Assembly: GCA_030650275.1 (NCBI GenBank)
Contig: JAUSEK010000003.1
Location: 1 to 44,834 of the forward strand
Source: Candidatus Omnitrophota bacterium
GTDB lineage: Bacteria; Omnitrophota; Gorgyraeia; Zapsychrales; Fredricksoniimonadaceae
Length of the DNA: 44,834 nucleotides
Direction of reading: 5' to 3'
The notes beneath the pieces were generated by a model, which was not told the DNA's origin, ran no database searches, and worked only from the letters and a program-made list of their open reading frames with translations. This document shows positions 16,548-26,131 of the stretch, in pieces. The stretch's first letter is position 1, and every line of letters starts with the position of its first letter. The translations under genes were made by a program, and so were the position numbers.

Positions 16548-18988
16548 AGTTTTCTGGCGATCGACTCAACCTCGAAGGCTTCAATGACATCGCCGACCTG
16601 GATCCCGTCGAAATTGGCGACGGTGATCCCGCATTCAAAACCCTCGGCCACTTCCTTGACGTCATCCTTGAACCGTTTCAAAGTGCTGATATGGCCCGTG
16701 TGCGCGACCTCGCCGTTGCGCAGGACCTCCACCTGGGACTTGTTACGGACCTTGCCTTTTTGCACGTAACATCCGGCCACGACACCGGAGCGGCTCAATT
16801 TAAAGACATTGCGGATCTCAACGCGGCCCACGAAATGACGTTTGAGCCGGGGCGCCAGCAGCCCTTCCAGGGCCTTTCTGACGTCGTCGACCGCGTCATA
16901 AATGATGCGGTATTCGCGCAGGTCCACGGGTGTTTTTTCCAGTTCCTCTTTGGCCTTGGTGTCTATCTTGACATGAAAAGCGATGATGATGGCCTGGGAC
17001 GCCACGGCCAAAATGACGTCGGAAGCATTGACGTCGCCGACCGCCGCGTGCATGAACCGCAGTTTCACCTCATTGGTGGGGATCTTCGCCAGCGATTCCT
17101 TGAGCGCCTCAATGGAGCCCTGCACGTCCCCCTTGATGACGACCCGCAGTTCCTTGATATCGCCCTGCTGGATCTGTGAATACAGTTCCTCCAGGGAGAC
17201 CCTGGCCGTGCCGGCCAATTTCTCGTGCTTGATCTTTTCCTGGCGCACGGCGGCGATGTCGCGGGCCTGTTTCTCGTCCTCGACGGCATAAAAAATGTCC
17301 CCGGCGGCCGGGACTTCCGACAGGCCGAGGATCTCGATGGGTGTTGAAGGCCCTGCTTCCTTGATGGGCCGCCCATGGCCGTCAAAAAGCGCTTTGACGC
17401 GCCCCGCGTAAGGCCCAACCACGACCGCATCGCCTTCCTTTAAAGTACCGCTTTGGACGATGAGCGCGGCCACAGTGCCCTTGCCCTGGCTCAAATGCGC
17501 GTCGATAACGATCCCCGACGCTTTCTTGGCGGGGTTGGCTTTCAATTCCAGGATCTCCGCTTCCAACAAAATACGCTCCAAAAGGGCATCAATGCCTTCT
17601 CCCGTCACGGCGGAAACACCGACCACTCCCACCTTACCGCCCCAATCCTCGGACGAAAGGTCATGGACGGCCAGTTGTTTCTTGACCCTGTCCTGATCGG
17701 CCTCCTTGCGGTCTATTTTATTGAGGGCAACGATGATGGGGGCCCCGGCCGCGCGGGCATGGTTAATGGCTTCTTCGGTCTGGGGCATGACGCCCTCATC
17801 GGCGGCCACGACCAGAACGACCAGGTCGGTGATGTGCGCCCCGCGGGCACGCATGGCCGTGAACGCCTCATGACCCGGAGTGTCCAAAAACGTAATCCTG
17901 CCGTTGGGAGTGTCGACGGAATACGCGCCGATATGCTGGGTGATGCCGCCGTGCTCGCCCTGGGCCACCCTGCTGGAACGGATACGGTCAAGCAAAGACG
18001 TCTTGCCGTGGTCCACATGGCCCATGAATGTTACCACGGGCGGGCGCGGTTTCAAGGAATCCGGATCATCCTTTTCGTGCTCATGGACATCGATCAGCTG
18101 TTCTTCCTTGCTCTTGACCTTAAGGATATTGTATCCAAAAAACTCGGCGATCTTGTGGACCGTCTCTTCGTTAAGATACTGGTTGATGCTGGCAAAAATG
18201 CCCATATCCAGCAGTTTCTTGAGCACCACATTGGTCTTCTGGTCGATCTTGACCGCAAAATCCTTGACGGTAATAGGGAACGGGATCTCAATGTCCCGCA
18301 AAGGACCGGTGGAAACGACTTCTTCAACCACGGCACCGGCGATGCTGGCCGACGGTTTGCTGGAACGGCTGCCGAAGGCCCCGAAACCGCCTTCGGGCGA
18401 ACGTTTGCGTTTCTTGGCCAGCGGTTTGACTGTGACAAAGGGCTGGTCAAAACGCATGGTCTTTTTCTTGAGAGGATCAAACTGGTAAACTTCCTTGGGT
18501 ATTTCGATCTTGGAAACGTCAACCTTGGGCGGCTGCGGAGGTGGTGGTGGCGACGGCGGGGGCACGACCGCTTGTGGTGAGCTTGATCGAACCACCTGCG
18601 GTGAGATCGGTCGAACCACTTGCGGCTTGGGCGGCGGAACAACCGCTTTGATCGGCTCTGCCGCCTTGGCTTTAGGCGCAGCCACGACAACTGGCGCGTG
18701 GGCAACGGGTTTTTTGGGGACTTTTTTCGCAACGGCCGGCTTTCCGCCGGAGGCGGATCCGCCTTTGGCGGAAATCACCTTTTTCTTCACTATTTTTTTC
18801 TTCGGCGCTTCATCCTCTTCATCCTTAACGGCCTCACCGATGCCTTGCTTGGCCAAAGCGTCACGCAAGACGATCTCAACGATCTTGGTCAGGGACCCGT
18901 CCTTGGCCTTGAGTTTCAAGGTCTTGAGTTTCTTGAGAAGGAAATTCTCCGTCACTTTTAATTCTTTAGCCAGATCCGATATCAACAT
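16544..18988 (-). CDS. infB: Translation initiation factor IF-2
   Basis: 814 residues. The N-terminal IF2_N module ([19 protein letters not shown]) is followed by a Lys-, Ala- and Pro-rich linker with repeats of [16 protein letters not shown] type and a polyproline run at about residues 140-155. A second IF2_N-like segment and the GTPase domain come next ([24 protein letters not shown]), then the C1/C2 domains. IF-2 delivers fMet-tRNA to the 30S subunit. It starts five bases after nusA. The usual rbfA and truB do not follow; trpS does. Confidence 0.97.
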   Translation of the reverse strand: MLISDLAKELKVTENFLLKKLKTLKLKAKDGSLTKIVEIVLRDALAKQGIGEAVKDEEDEAPKKKIVKKKVISAKGGSASGGKPAVAKKVPKKPVAHAPVVVAAPKAKAAEPIKAVVPPPKPQVVRPISPQVVRSSSPQAVVPPPSPPPPPQPPKVDVSKIEIPKEVYQFDPLKKKTMRFDQPFVTVKPLAKKRKRSPEGGFGAFGSRSSKPSASIAGAVVEEVVSTGPLRDIEIPFPITVKDFAVKIDQKTNVVLKKLLDMGIFASINQYLNEETVHKIAEFFGYNILKVKSKEEQLIDVHEHEKDDPDSLKPRPPVVTFMGHVDHGKTSLLDRIRSSRVAQGEHGGITQHIGAYSVDTPNGRITFLDTPGHEAFTAMRARGAHITDLVVLVVAADEGVMPQTEEAINHARAAGAPIIVALNKIDRKEADQDRVKKQLAVHDLSSEDWGGKVGVVGVSAVTGEGIDALLERILLEAEILELKANPAKKASGIVIDAHLSQGKGTVAALIVQSGTLKEGDAVVVGPYAGRVKALFDGHGRPIKEAGPSTPIEILGLSEVPAAGDIFYAVEDEKQARDIAAVRQEKIKHEKLAGTARVSLEELYSQIQQGDIKELRVVIKGDVQGSIEALKESLAKIPTNEVKLRFMHAAVGDVNASDVILAVASQAIIIAFHVKIDTKAKEELEKTPVDLREYRIIYDAVDDVRKALEGLLAPRLKRHFVGRVEIRNVFKLSRSGVVAGCYVQKGKVRNKSQVEVLRNGEVAHTGHISTLKRFKDDVKEVAEGFECGITVANFDGIQVGDVIEAFEVESIARKL

Positions 18989-18993
18989 AACGT

Positions 18994-20013
18994 CTATGCC
19001 TCTTCCTCTTCAGACCCCGCTGGAGGCGGGGTTGGCCCGGCCTGCTCGGCCTGGGCCTGCTTTTGCTTTTCTTCCCATTGTTTGGCGGAATAAATGTCCA
19101 GTTCCCAGCCGACCAATTTGCTGGCCAGGCGCACGTTCTGGCCATACTTGCCGATGGCCAAAGATAACTGGTCCTCGTCCACGATGATGTTGACGCGCTT
19201 CTCATCGGCAATGAGCTGCATCTGCGAAATTTCCGCCGGGGACAGGGCCGCCTGGATGTATTCCTTGATATCGTCGGAATAACGCACGATGTCGATCTTT
19301 TCGCCGTGCAGTTCGGTGACGATGTTCTTGACACGCGAACCGCGCATCCCGACACAGGCGCCGACGCAATCGATCTTGTCGTCCTTGGAAAAGACCCCGA
19401 TCTTGGTGCGCTCGCCGGGGTCGCGGGCGATGGCTTTCACCTCGATGATGCCCTCGTAAATTTCCGGCACTTCCAGTTCAAAAAGGCGTTTGACAAAATT
19501 CGGGTTGGTGCGCGAAAGGATGATCTGGGGGCCCCGCGTCTCGCGGCGCACCTCTAAAAGATAAGCGCGGATGCGTTCCCCCTGACGGAACTCCTCTTTG
19601 TTGGACTGTTCGCTGCGGGGGATGAGCGCTTCGGTCTTGCCTAAGTCCACAATGATATTGCCGCGCTCAAAACGGTACACGGCACCGCTGATGATCTGGC
19701 CCAGACGCACGCTGTATTCATTAAAAACCACGTCTTTTTCCGCCTCACGGATCTTCTGGATGACGACCTGTTTGGCGGTTTGCGCGGCGATGCGGCCGAA
19801 CTCGCTGGAATGGATCTCCTGGTCGCCGGCCCAGGCGGTCAATTTTCCGGTCTCACGGTCCAGGGTCACCTTGACCTCCACCTCTTTGTCCACGCTCCAG
19901 ATCTTCTTGGCGGCGGAAGCCACGGCGGCCTCGACAGCGGCGATCAGGATCTCCTTGTTGATGCCCCGGTCGCGCTCCAATTGTTCCAAAATGGTCAGTA
20001 ATTCATTCTCCAT
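18994..20013 (-). CDS. nusA: Transcription termination/antitermination protein NusA (short form)
   Basis: 339 residues. It has the N-terminal RNA polymerase-binding domain (LEQLERDRGINKEILIAAVEAA), S1 (GQIISGAVYRFERGNIIVDLG), and two KH domains (GACVGMRGSRVKNIVTEL; LSLAIGKYGQNVRLASKL). The linker between N domain and S1 is contracted compared with most bacteria and there are no C-terminal acidic repeats, only a Gln/Ala/Pro-rich tail ending EEEEA. It pauses polymerase and shapes termination hairpins. It sits in the standard rimP-nusA-infB order with AGAGG before ATG 20013. Confidence 0.97.
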   Translation of the reverse strand: MENELLTILEQLERDRGINKEILIAAVEAAVASAAKKIWSVDKEVEVKVTLDRETGKLTAWAGDQEIHSSEFGRIAAQTAKQVVIQKIREAEKDVVFNEYSVRLGQIISGAVYRFERGNIIVDLGKTEALIPRSEQSNKEEFRQGERIRAYLLEVRRETRGPQIILSRTNPNFVKRLFELEVPEIYEGIIEVKAIARDPGERTKIGVFSKDDKIDCVGACVGMRGSRVKNIVTELHGEKIDIVRYSDDIKEYIQAALSPAEISQMQLIADEKRVNIIVDEDQLSLAIGKYGQNVRLASKLVGWELDIYSAKQWEEKQKQAQAEQAGPTPPPAGSEEEEA

Positions 20014-20025
20014 GCTTAAGCCTCT

Positions 20026-20496
20026 CTAAATAACCAGCGTTGCTTTAACGATCTGCCCCAAGGGCAAAACGATCTCTTTCTTCTTTGTCCGTACAACGAT
20101 CTGTTTTTCATCGGCGGCCATCAGCACGCCGCTGTATTCTGTTTTTCCTTCCACCGGCTCTTTGAGCCAAAAGCGGACCGCGCGATCCAGGTTACGGCGG
20201 AAATCTTTGGCCGTGACCAACGGCCTGTCCAAGCCCGGCGAAGAAAATTCCAGCGAATATCCCTGCTCCCCTAAAAACCCGTCGGCGTCAATGGCTTCAA
20301 CGATGGTCTGGTTGAGCGACGCGCATTGCCCGACGGTGATGCCGCCCGCGGGCAGATCGGCCGCAAAACGGATGATCACATCCTCTTGATAAACACCCAC
20401 GCTCAATTCCACGGGGTCGACACCGGCGTTCGCCAGAATGGGCGCGGCCAGCGTTTCCACCTTACAGCGGATCTCATCCGTATCTAAGGGCGGCAT
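20026..20496 (-). CDS. rimP: Ribosome maturation factor RimP
   Basis: 156 residues. It has the RimP N-domain (ELSVGVYQEDVIIRFA), the GYSLEFSSPGLDRPL motif and an SH3-like C-domain ending VLPLGQIVKATLVI. RimP assists assembly of the 30S central pseudoknot. Its start overlaps the end of proS by 13 bases, and nusA follows after 12 bases. Confidence 0.94.
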   Translation of the reverse strand: MPPLDTDEIRCKVETLAAPILANAGVDPVELSVGVYQEDVIIRFAADLPAGGITVGQCASLNQTIVEAIDADGFLGEQGYSLEFSSPGLDRPLVTAKDFRRNLDRAVRFWLKEPVEGKTEYSGVLMAADEKQIVVRTKKKEIVLPLGQIVKATLVI

Positions 20497-21722
20497 AACT
20501 TTAAAACAGCTTCCACGGCGCTGTCTTTAGCGACCATCTCGGTCTTGCCTGTCCGGCGGCATTTGATCTCCGCCTGACCCTGGGCCAGCGTGCGCTTGCC
20601 GATGACGATGCGATAGGGAATGCCGACCAAGTCCGCGTCATGGAACTTGCGCCCGGCGCTTTCGTCGCGGTCATCCAGCAAAACATCCAGGCCCGCCGCG
20701 GTCAAGTCCTCATAATATTTTTTGGCTAAAGCCATGCTTTCGGCATCGCCCGCCTGCACCGGCAGGATCTCCACGTCAAAAGGCGTCACCTCCCGCGGCC
20801 AGATGATGCCATCCTTGTCGCAATTGATCTCGATCATGGCGGCGATCAGCCGGCTGACCCCGATGCCGTAACAGCCCATGATCACGGGTTTTTGCTGACC
20901 GTCCTCATCAAGATACAAAGCGCCCAAAACCTGGCTGTATTTGGTGCCCAATTGGAAAATATGACCCAGTTCAATGGCTATTTTGCGCTCCCACGGACCG
21001 TTTGCCGGCGGCGGCTGGCCATTGTTATCTTTAACGGCCCGGCCGGCCCCGTTGACCCACAGCACATCCTCTCCGATCGGGGCCAGGACCAAAAATTCAT
21101 GGGAAACGCTCCCGCCCATGGCCCCGGGATCCGCCTCGACGGTCACGGCATCCAAACCGCAACGTTTAAAAATTCTCAAATACGCCCCGTGCTGCAGATC
21201 GTAATTCTTCTTTAAGCCCCCCGCGTCGCGGTCAAAACTGTACGCGTCTTTCATCAAAAACTCGCAGGCGCGCACGATGCCGAACCGGGTGCGGGTCTCG
21301 TCGCGGAACTTCGTTTGGATCTGATACAGGGTCACCGGCAATTGGCGGTAACTCTGGATGAAATGTTTGACCAGATCCGTAATGACCTCTTCGTGCGTGG
21401 GCCCCAGGCACATGCGCCGGCCCTTTTTATCGTCAAAGGTGATCATCACTTCTTTGAGCGTCACATCGCGCCCTGTCTTTTTCCAAATATCAACGGGCTG
21501 CAAAGACGGCATCAAAAGTTCGTGACAGCCGATCGCGTCCATTTCTTCGCGGATGATGTTTTCCACCTTGCGCAGGACGCGATACCCCAAAGGCAAATAC
21601 GTGTACACGCCGGAAGTCAGCATGTGCACCAGGCCGGCGCGCAGCGACAATTGATGGCTGACGGCCTCTGTACCGACCGGTATTTCTTTGAGCGTCGGGA
21701 TAAAATATTTGGACCACAACAT
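20484..21722 (-). CDS. proS: Proline-tRNA ligase without the INS editing domain
   Basis: 412 residues; the usual bacterial enzyme is about 570. The class II core is intact, with motif 2 region TKFRDETRTRFGIVRACEFLMKDAYSF, motif 3 region GCYGIGVSRLIAAM and the C-terminal anticodon-binding domain. Between motifs 2 and 3 the about 180-residue INS domain that deacylates Ala-tRNA-Pro is replaced by a short linker (around GAGRAVKDNNGQPPPANGPW). Editing would need a trans-acting YbaK/ProX-type deacylase, which is not in the window. ATG 21722 has no close Shine-Dalgarno sequence: GGGAGG lies 31 bases upstream, separated by a hairpin. Confidence 0.95.
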   Translation of the reverse strand: MLWSKYFIPTLKEIPVGTEAVSHQLSLRAGLVHMLTSGVYTYLPLGYRVLRKVENIIREEMDAIGCHELLMPSLQPVDIWKKTGRDVTLKEVMITFDDKKGRRMCLGPTHEEVITDLVKHFIQSYRQLPVTLYQIQTKFRDETRTRFGIVRACEFLMKDAYSFDRDAGGLKKNYDLQHGAYLRIFKRCGLDAVTVEADPGAMGGSVSHEFLVLAPIGEDVLWVNGAGRAVKDNNGQPPPANGPWERKIAIELGHIFQLGTKYSQVLGALYLDEDGQQKPVIMGCYGIGVSRLIAAMIEINCDKDGIIWPREVTPFDVEILPVQAGDAESMALAKKYYEDLTAAGLDVLLDDRDESAGRKFHDADLVGIPYRIVIGKRTLAQGQAEIKCRRTGKTEMVAKDSAVEAVLKLCRP

Positions 21723-21730
21723 AAATCACA

Positions 21731-21753
21731 GACGCAGCATTGCTGCGTCTCTA
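21731..21753 (-). repeat. GTAGAGACGCAGC palindrome before proS
   Basis: On the minus strand AGACGCAGC-AAT-GCTGCGTCT forms a 9-10 bp hairpin, preceded by GTAG-type sequence. It sits between GGGAGG (21754-21759) and the proS ATG. It resembles the GTAGGGGC palindromes in form but has a different stem. Confidence 0.7.
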
Positions 21754-21759
21754 CCTCCC

Positions 21760-23031
21760 TTATTCGAAAAGCCCGTTCAAAGATACATTGCGCCGGACAA
21801 ACGTGGGATAACACGAGGGCCGCTTGCGGGACATGGTCCAATCGCCCACGACCTTGCCGCCCTGATCAATGCGTTCCTGTTTGAACGTAAAAATATCCTC
21901 CAGCGTGATCATTTTGGTTTCCTTGTCGAAACGCAGATCCGTGATATTGGCCACCCTGCGCACACCATCGAGAAAAAGCTCAACGTAGACAATAAGGTCA
22001 ATGGAGCTGGCGATCTGCTGCTGGATCTGTTCCCCGCTCAGGCGAATCCCGGACATGAGCATCATGGTGGTCATGCGGTTAAAACATTCCTGCGGGGAAT
22101 CGGCATGGACAATGGCCAACGAACCCGCGTGCCCGCTGGCGATGGATTGGACCAGGTCCAGGACCTCGTGGCTGCGCACCTCGCCGATGATGATGCGGTC
22201 CGGACGCATGCGCAGAGAATTGATAAAAAGGTCGCGGATGGTCACTTCGCCCCTGCCTTCAATATTGGCGGTCTTGGACTGCAGGGACACGACATGGTCC
22301 TGCATGAGCCGCAACTCAGCCGTATCTTCAATGGTGATGATGCGTTCGTGCGCCGGGATATGGCTGGAGAGCACATTGAGCAGGGTGGTCTTACCGCTGC
22401 CGGTGGAACCGCAAAAAACGATATTCAGTTTGGCCTTGATGGCGGCCGTCAGGAACGCGGCCATGGGCCTGTTGAGCATGCCGCGCCCGATGAGATCATC
22501 AACGCTCGTCAGGTTGGTGGAAAATTTACGGATGGTCATGATCGGCCCGTGCAGGGAGCACGGCGGCAGGATGACGTTGACCCGCGACCCATCGGGCAGG
22601 GAAAAATCCACGTACGGCGAGGACTCGTCCACCCGCCGGTGGGAACCGGAAGCCGCCAGCATTTTCTGGATCGTATGCGAAAGCTCGGCATTGTCTGAAA
22701 AATGGACATTGGTCTTCTCGGTCTTGCCGGCACGCTGGATGTAGACGGACTTGGCGCCATTGACCATGACCTCGCTGACCATCGGGTCCTCCATGAAAGG
22801 CCGCAACGGCCCCAGGCTCACGATGGCCGTGACCAGTTCCCGGATCACGGCGGTGCGCTCCTCCATGGAGACCGTCAATTGTTTCTCACGGCATAAACTG
22901 GTGATGGCCTCGTCCACAAAAAGCTGCAGCTGGTCCTCGTGCATCCGGTCCTTGATCTCCAGAAAATTGGTCTTGGAGATCAAATAATGGTAAATGACGG
23001 ATTTCAGTTCTTTTTGATCTAATGTGGCCAT
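21760..23031 (-). CDS. cpaF: CpaF/TadA-type secretion ATPase (orphan)
   Basis: 423 residues of the type II/IV secretion hexameric ATPase superfamily, closest in pattern to CpaF/TadA, which powers Tad/Flp pilus assembly. The N-terminal helical region is followed by FMEDPMVSEVMVNG, the RVDESSPYVDFSLPDGSRVN segment, Walker A GSTGSGKTT (208-216), the Asp box IEDTAELRL, the His-box region GHAGSLAIVHAD and Walker B near RMRPDRIIIGEVR. No pilin, TadB/C, secretin or prepilin peptidase gene is near. It overlaps rseP by 13 bases and is followed by proS, so it is embedded in a housekeeping operon. Confidence 0.9.
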   Translation of the reverse strand: MATLDQKELKSVIYHYLISKTNFLEIKDRMHEDQLQLFVDEAITSLCREKQLTVSMEERTAVIRELVTAIVSLGPLRPFMEDPMVSEVMVNGAKSVYIQRAGKTEKTNVHFSDNAELSHTIQKMLAASGSHRRVDESSPYVDFSLPDGSRVNVILPPCSLHGPIMTIRKFSTNLTSVDDLIGRGMLNRPMAAFLTAAIKAKLNIVFCGSTGSGKTTLLNVLSSHIPAHERIITIEDTAELRLMQDHVVSLQSKTANIEGRGEVTIRDLFINSLRMRPDRIIIGEVRSHEVLDLVQSIASGHAGSLAIVHADSPQECFNRMTTMMLMSGIRLSGEQIQQQIASSIDLIVYVELFLDGVRRVANITDLRFDKETKMITLEDIFTFKQERIDQGGKVVGDWTMSRKRPSCYPTFVRRNVSLNGLFE

Positions 23032-24134
23032 ATGTTCACGATCCTGTCAATGAGCCCGATGCGTTCAAAATCCGAATAAAAAACGAACACCGCTAAAACG
23101 ATGATCAGGCTGAAACCCGCCCGGGTGATGATCCGGTCCACCCGCAGGGACAATGTTTTGCCGCGCAGTTTCTCCAGGCCCATCAGGAACAAATGCCCGC
23201 CGTCCAAAGGAACGACCGGCAGTAAATTGAAGATCGCCAAACTCGCGCTGATGACCCCGACGATGTGCAGCAAGAACGAAAACCCGACCGTGATGGCGAA
23301 CTTGACAATGAAGAACATGCCGATGATGCCCATGGCTTCCTTGGGGGAGCGCAGGCCCAAAGCCATCTCATACAACGCCGTGCAGGTCTTGACCGTCACC
23401 GATCCCAGCTCCTGGACGGCCTTGAGGGACGCTTGGAAAAAACCGTAACGCGTGATGACCAGGTCCCCGGCATTGTCCATCGGCCGGGGCCCCACCCCGA
23501 TGCGCCGGGTGACATGCGTCCGTCCAAAAATATCTTTCTGCGTCTGGTCCGAAGGGACCAGGGTCTTTTCAACCCGCTGTCCCTGACGCTCCAAAACAAT
23601 GGACAGTTGTGCTGCTTGCGAGGTTGTCACCGCTTCCTGCAGGTCCGGCCAATGCAGGACGGCCTTGCCGTTGACATTCAGGATCTTGTCCCCGGGTACG
23701 ATCCCCGCTTTCTGGGCCGCTGACCCCTCAAGCACCTGGCCGACGACCGCGGGGACTTTCTTCGCGGAAGCGTCCAGGTCCACATGGCCGATCATAAAGA
23801 CCGCCCAAAAACAGGCGTAAGCCAAAACCAGATTGACCACCGGCCCCATGACCACGATCAGGGCCCTGCGCCCGATGGATTTCCCAAAAAATTCGCCGCT
23901 GACACCCTTGCATTGGTCCCGTTCGTCGCCGGCCATCTTGACATAGCCGCCCAAAGGAATGGCGCACAAAGCAAATTCCGTGCCGTTGATGACCCGGCCG
24001 GCGATCTTGGGGCCGAAACCCAAAGAAAATTGCTCGACCTTCACCCCGCATTTCCTGGCCGTGATGTAATGCCCCCACTCATGCACCAGGATGAGGATGC
24101 TCAATATGAAAATAAAAATAAACAATGTCATCAT
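23019..24134 (-). CDS. rseP: RseP-type site-2 intramembrane zinc metalloprotease
   Basis: 371 residues. The catalytic HEWGH (residues 18-22) lies in the first membrane helix and the second metal ligand is in the C-terminal LLPVVPLDGGH helix. A PDZ domain lies in between (about 120-190, with GSAAQKAGIVPGDKILNVNGKAV). Such proteases cut membrane-bound anti-sigma factors or signal-peptide remnants. The start codon shares an A with the dxr stop. The dxr-rseP order is common, though bamA, which often follows, is absent. Confidence 0.94.
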   Translation of the reverse strand: MMTLFIFIFILSILILVHEWGHYITARKCGVKVEQFSLGFGPKIAGRVINGTEFALCAIPLGGYVKMAGDERDQCKGVSGEFFGKSIGRRALIVVMGPVVNLVLAYACFWAVFMIGHVDLDASAKKVPAVVGQVLEGSAAQKAGIVPGDKILNVNGKAVLHWPDLQEAVTTSQAAQLSIVLERQGQRVEKTLVPSDQTQKDIFGRTHVTRRIGVGPRPMDNAGDLVITRYGFFQASLKAVQELGSVTVKTCTALYEMALGLRSPKEAMGIIGMFFIVKFAITVGFSFLLHIVGVISASLAIFNLLPVVPLDGGHLFLMGLEKLRGKTLSLRVDRIITRAGFSLIIVLAVFVFYSDFERIGLIDRIVNIWPH

Positions 24135-25285
24135 TATATTTTTTCCATCACAGCCCCGGCCTCCTGCCGGGCCCAGGCATCGGCCGCCAGGATGTCCGCA
24201 ACCGTCGCAGACGCAACTATTTTATGCCGGCGCACGATTTTTTCAACCACTTTATAAATGGCCGTAAAACCGATGTTCCCTTTCAAAAATCCCTCCACAG
24301 CTTGCTCGTTGGCGGCATTGAGCACGCACGGCAGCGTGCCGCCCGAACGCGCCGCTTCAAACGCCAGGCCTAAGGCCGGGAATTTCTTCAGGTCCGGTTT
24401 TTGAAAATCCAAATGTTTCAATCCCGCCAGGTCCAAACGCCGCAAACCCGTTGGCAGACGGTCGGGATAGGTCAGCGCATACTGGATGGGCAGGCGCATG
24501 TCGGTTATGCCCAACTGGGCCAAAATGGACCCGTCCTCAAATTCCACCATGGAGTGGATGATGGCCTGGGGATGCACCACCACCTTGATCTGGTCAAAAC
24601 GCAAACCAAAGAGCCGCTGGGCTTCGATGAACTCAAAACCCTTGTTCATCAGCGTCGCTGAATCCACCGTGATCTTCGGCCCCATGTTCCAGCGCGGATG
24701 GCGCAAAATGTCTTTGACCGTCATGGCGCCAAACCGCCGGGCCGGCACGTCCCGCAAAGGGCCTCCCGACGCCGTCAAATGCACGCTTTTGACCGGGGAC
24801 CTGGACCCGTCGAGGCATTGAAAAATGGCGCTTTGCTCGCTGTCCACCGGGATGATCCGGGCCCCGCAGCGGCGTGTTTCTTTCATCAATATCTCTCCGG
24901 CGATGACCAGGGCCTCTTTATTGGCCGGCGCAATGGTCTTGCCCGCCCTGGCCGCGGCCAAAAACGGGGCCAAGGCCCCTGCCCCGCGCATGGCGATGAC
25001 GACGACATCCACGTCTTTAAGGGCGGCCATGGCGCCCAAATCCTTTTGCGCATCATACAACCGCGTTGAAGAGGGCAATGATCTCTTGAGACCCGCCAAC
25101 GTCCAGGGCGCGGCGGCCACGTGTTTTGGCTTGAATTGCCTGATCTGCTTTTGTAAAAGAGCTGTATTCGTATACGCCGACAAAGCCGTGACAATAAAAC
25201 GTTCGGGGTAACGCTCGACAACCTTTAATGTGTTGACCCCGATGGAACCTGTAGACCCTAAAACCGCAATTCGTTTAGGACGCAT
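24134..25285 (-). CDS. dxr: 1-deoxy-D-xylulose 5-phosphate reductoisomerase
   Basis: The second step of the MEP isoprenoid pathway. From ATG 25285 it is 383 residues: NADPH-binding LGSTGSIGVNTL, ANKEALVIAG, substrate-binding ASGGPLRD and MGPKITVDSATLMNKGFE, and the C-terminal HPQAIIHSMVEFEDGS. A TTG at 25291 would overlap the cdsA stop and is an alternative start. It is placed between cdsA and rseP, so isoprenoid, undecaprenyl and phospholipid precursor genes are transcribed together. Confidence 0.95.
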   Translation of the reverse strand: MRPKRIAVLGSTGSIGVNTLKVVERYPERFIVTALSAYTNTALLQKQIRQFKPKHVAAAPWTLAGLKRSLPSSTRLYDAQKDLGAMAALKDVDVVVIAMRGAGALAPFLAAARAGKTIAPANKEALVIAGEILMKETRRCGARIIPVDSEQSAIFQCLDGSRSPVKSVHLTASGGPLRDVPARRFGAMTVKDILRHPRWNMGPKITVDSATLMNKGFEFIEAQRLFGLRFDQIKVVVHPQAIIHSMVEFEDGSILAQLGITDMRLPIQYALTYPDRLPTGLRRLDLAGLKHLDFQKPDLKKFPALGLAFEAARSGGTLPCVLNAANEQAVEGFLKGNIGFTAIYKVVEKIVRRHKIVASATVADILAADAWARQEAGAVMEKI

Positions 25286-25287
25286 GA

Positions 25288-26109
25288 TCAAAGGCTTTTT
25301 AACGTTGAACTCATGTACAAATAAAACGCCGGGGCCGCGAACAAAACGCTGTCCAGCATATCCAGAACACCGCCCAAACCCGGCAAAAGCCGGCCGGAAT
25401 CCTTGACCCCGCAGTCGCGCTTGATCAGCGACTCCGACAGGTCTCCGAGTTGGCCGATCCCTCCGAAAAAAGCGCCCATCAAAACAACCTGCAGGAGCGG
25501 AAAATGCGCCTCCGCCGGCAAAAAAGACCGGAAAACCACCGCGGTCAGCGTGCTGAACAACAAAGCCCCGATACTGCCCTCAACGCTTTTATGAGGACTA
25601 ACCTTGGGCAAAAGCGCATGCCGTCCCAGCCGGCTGCCGATCAAAAACGCGCCGACATCCCCGGATTTGGTGACCAGCAGAATGAACCCGGCGAGTTTTA
25701 CGCCTTCCACGCCGGGAAGCATCATGCGTATCTTGACGAGGAAACTAAAAAACCACGAAACATACAGGACGCCGAACAGCGTCGTGGAAAGGCCCAGGAT
25801 CGCGTTGCGGTTGTCCTGCCGGGAAAATTGCAGCAGGAGGATGAGCAAAAACCCGACAACGATAAAAAGCAATTCCCAATTCTTGGTCAACGCAAAGCGC
25901 GTGAAGACGGTGATCGGGATCAACAGGCCGATCAAGATGCCGATATAACTGTAGATCGGGACGTCTTTTTTCTGCACCATGTGAAAGAACTCGTACAAAC
26001 CGCCCGCCGTCAGGAAACAAATGACGGCGATGAACATGAAATCATTGACCACGGCCCAGGCGGCCAGCATCGCCATGAACGAAGCGGATAAAAAACGCGC
26101 GCGCGACAA
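25288..26109 (-). CDS. cdsA: Phosphatidate cytidylyltransferase (TTG start)
   Basis: 273 residues. A polytopic membrane enzyme making CDP-diacylglycerol. The signature SGRLLPGLGGVLDMLDS near the C terminus and the LVTKSGDVGAFLIG stretch identify it. Several hydrophobic helices are evident. The reading frame is open upstream into uppS, but conservation and AAGGAG six bases before TTG 26109 support MSRARFLSASF as the start. The uppS-cdsA-dxr-rseP order is the usual one. Confidence 0.92.
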   Translation of the reverse strand: MSRARFLSASFMAMLAAWAVVNDFMFIAVICFLTAGGLYEFFHMVQKKDVPIYSYIGILIGLLIPITVFTRFALTKNWELLFIVVGFLLILLLQFSRQDNRNAILGLSTTLFGVLYVSWFFSFLVKIRMMLPGVEGVKLAGFILLVTKSGDVGAFLIGSRLGRHALLPKVSPHKSVEGSIGALLFSTLTAVVFRSFLPAEAHFPLLQVVLMGAFFGGIGQLGDLSESLIKRDCGVKDSGRLLPGLGGVLDMLDSVLFAAPAFYLYMSSTLKSL

Positions 26110-26131
26110 GGGGAACTCCTTGATCAGGTGC

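Noticed and set aside
17453-18580. A 375-codon open frame on the plus strand opposite infB
   Set aside because: Antisense shadow of IF-2, with no ribosome-binding site or family motif.
21688-22698. A 336-codon plus-strand frame across the cpaF-proS junction
   Set aside because: Antisense to CpaF with no recognisable product.
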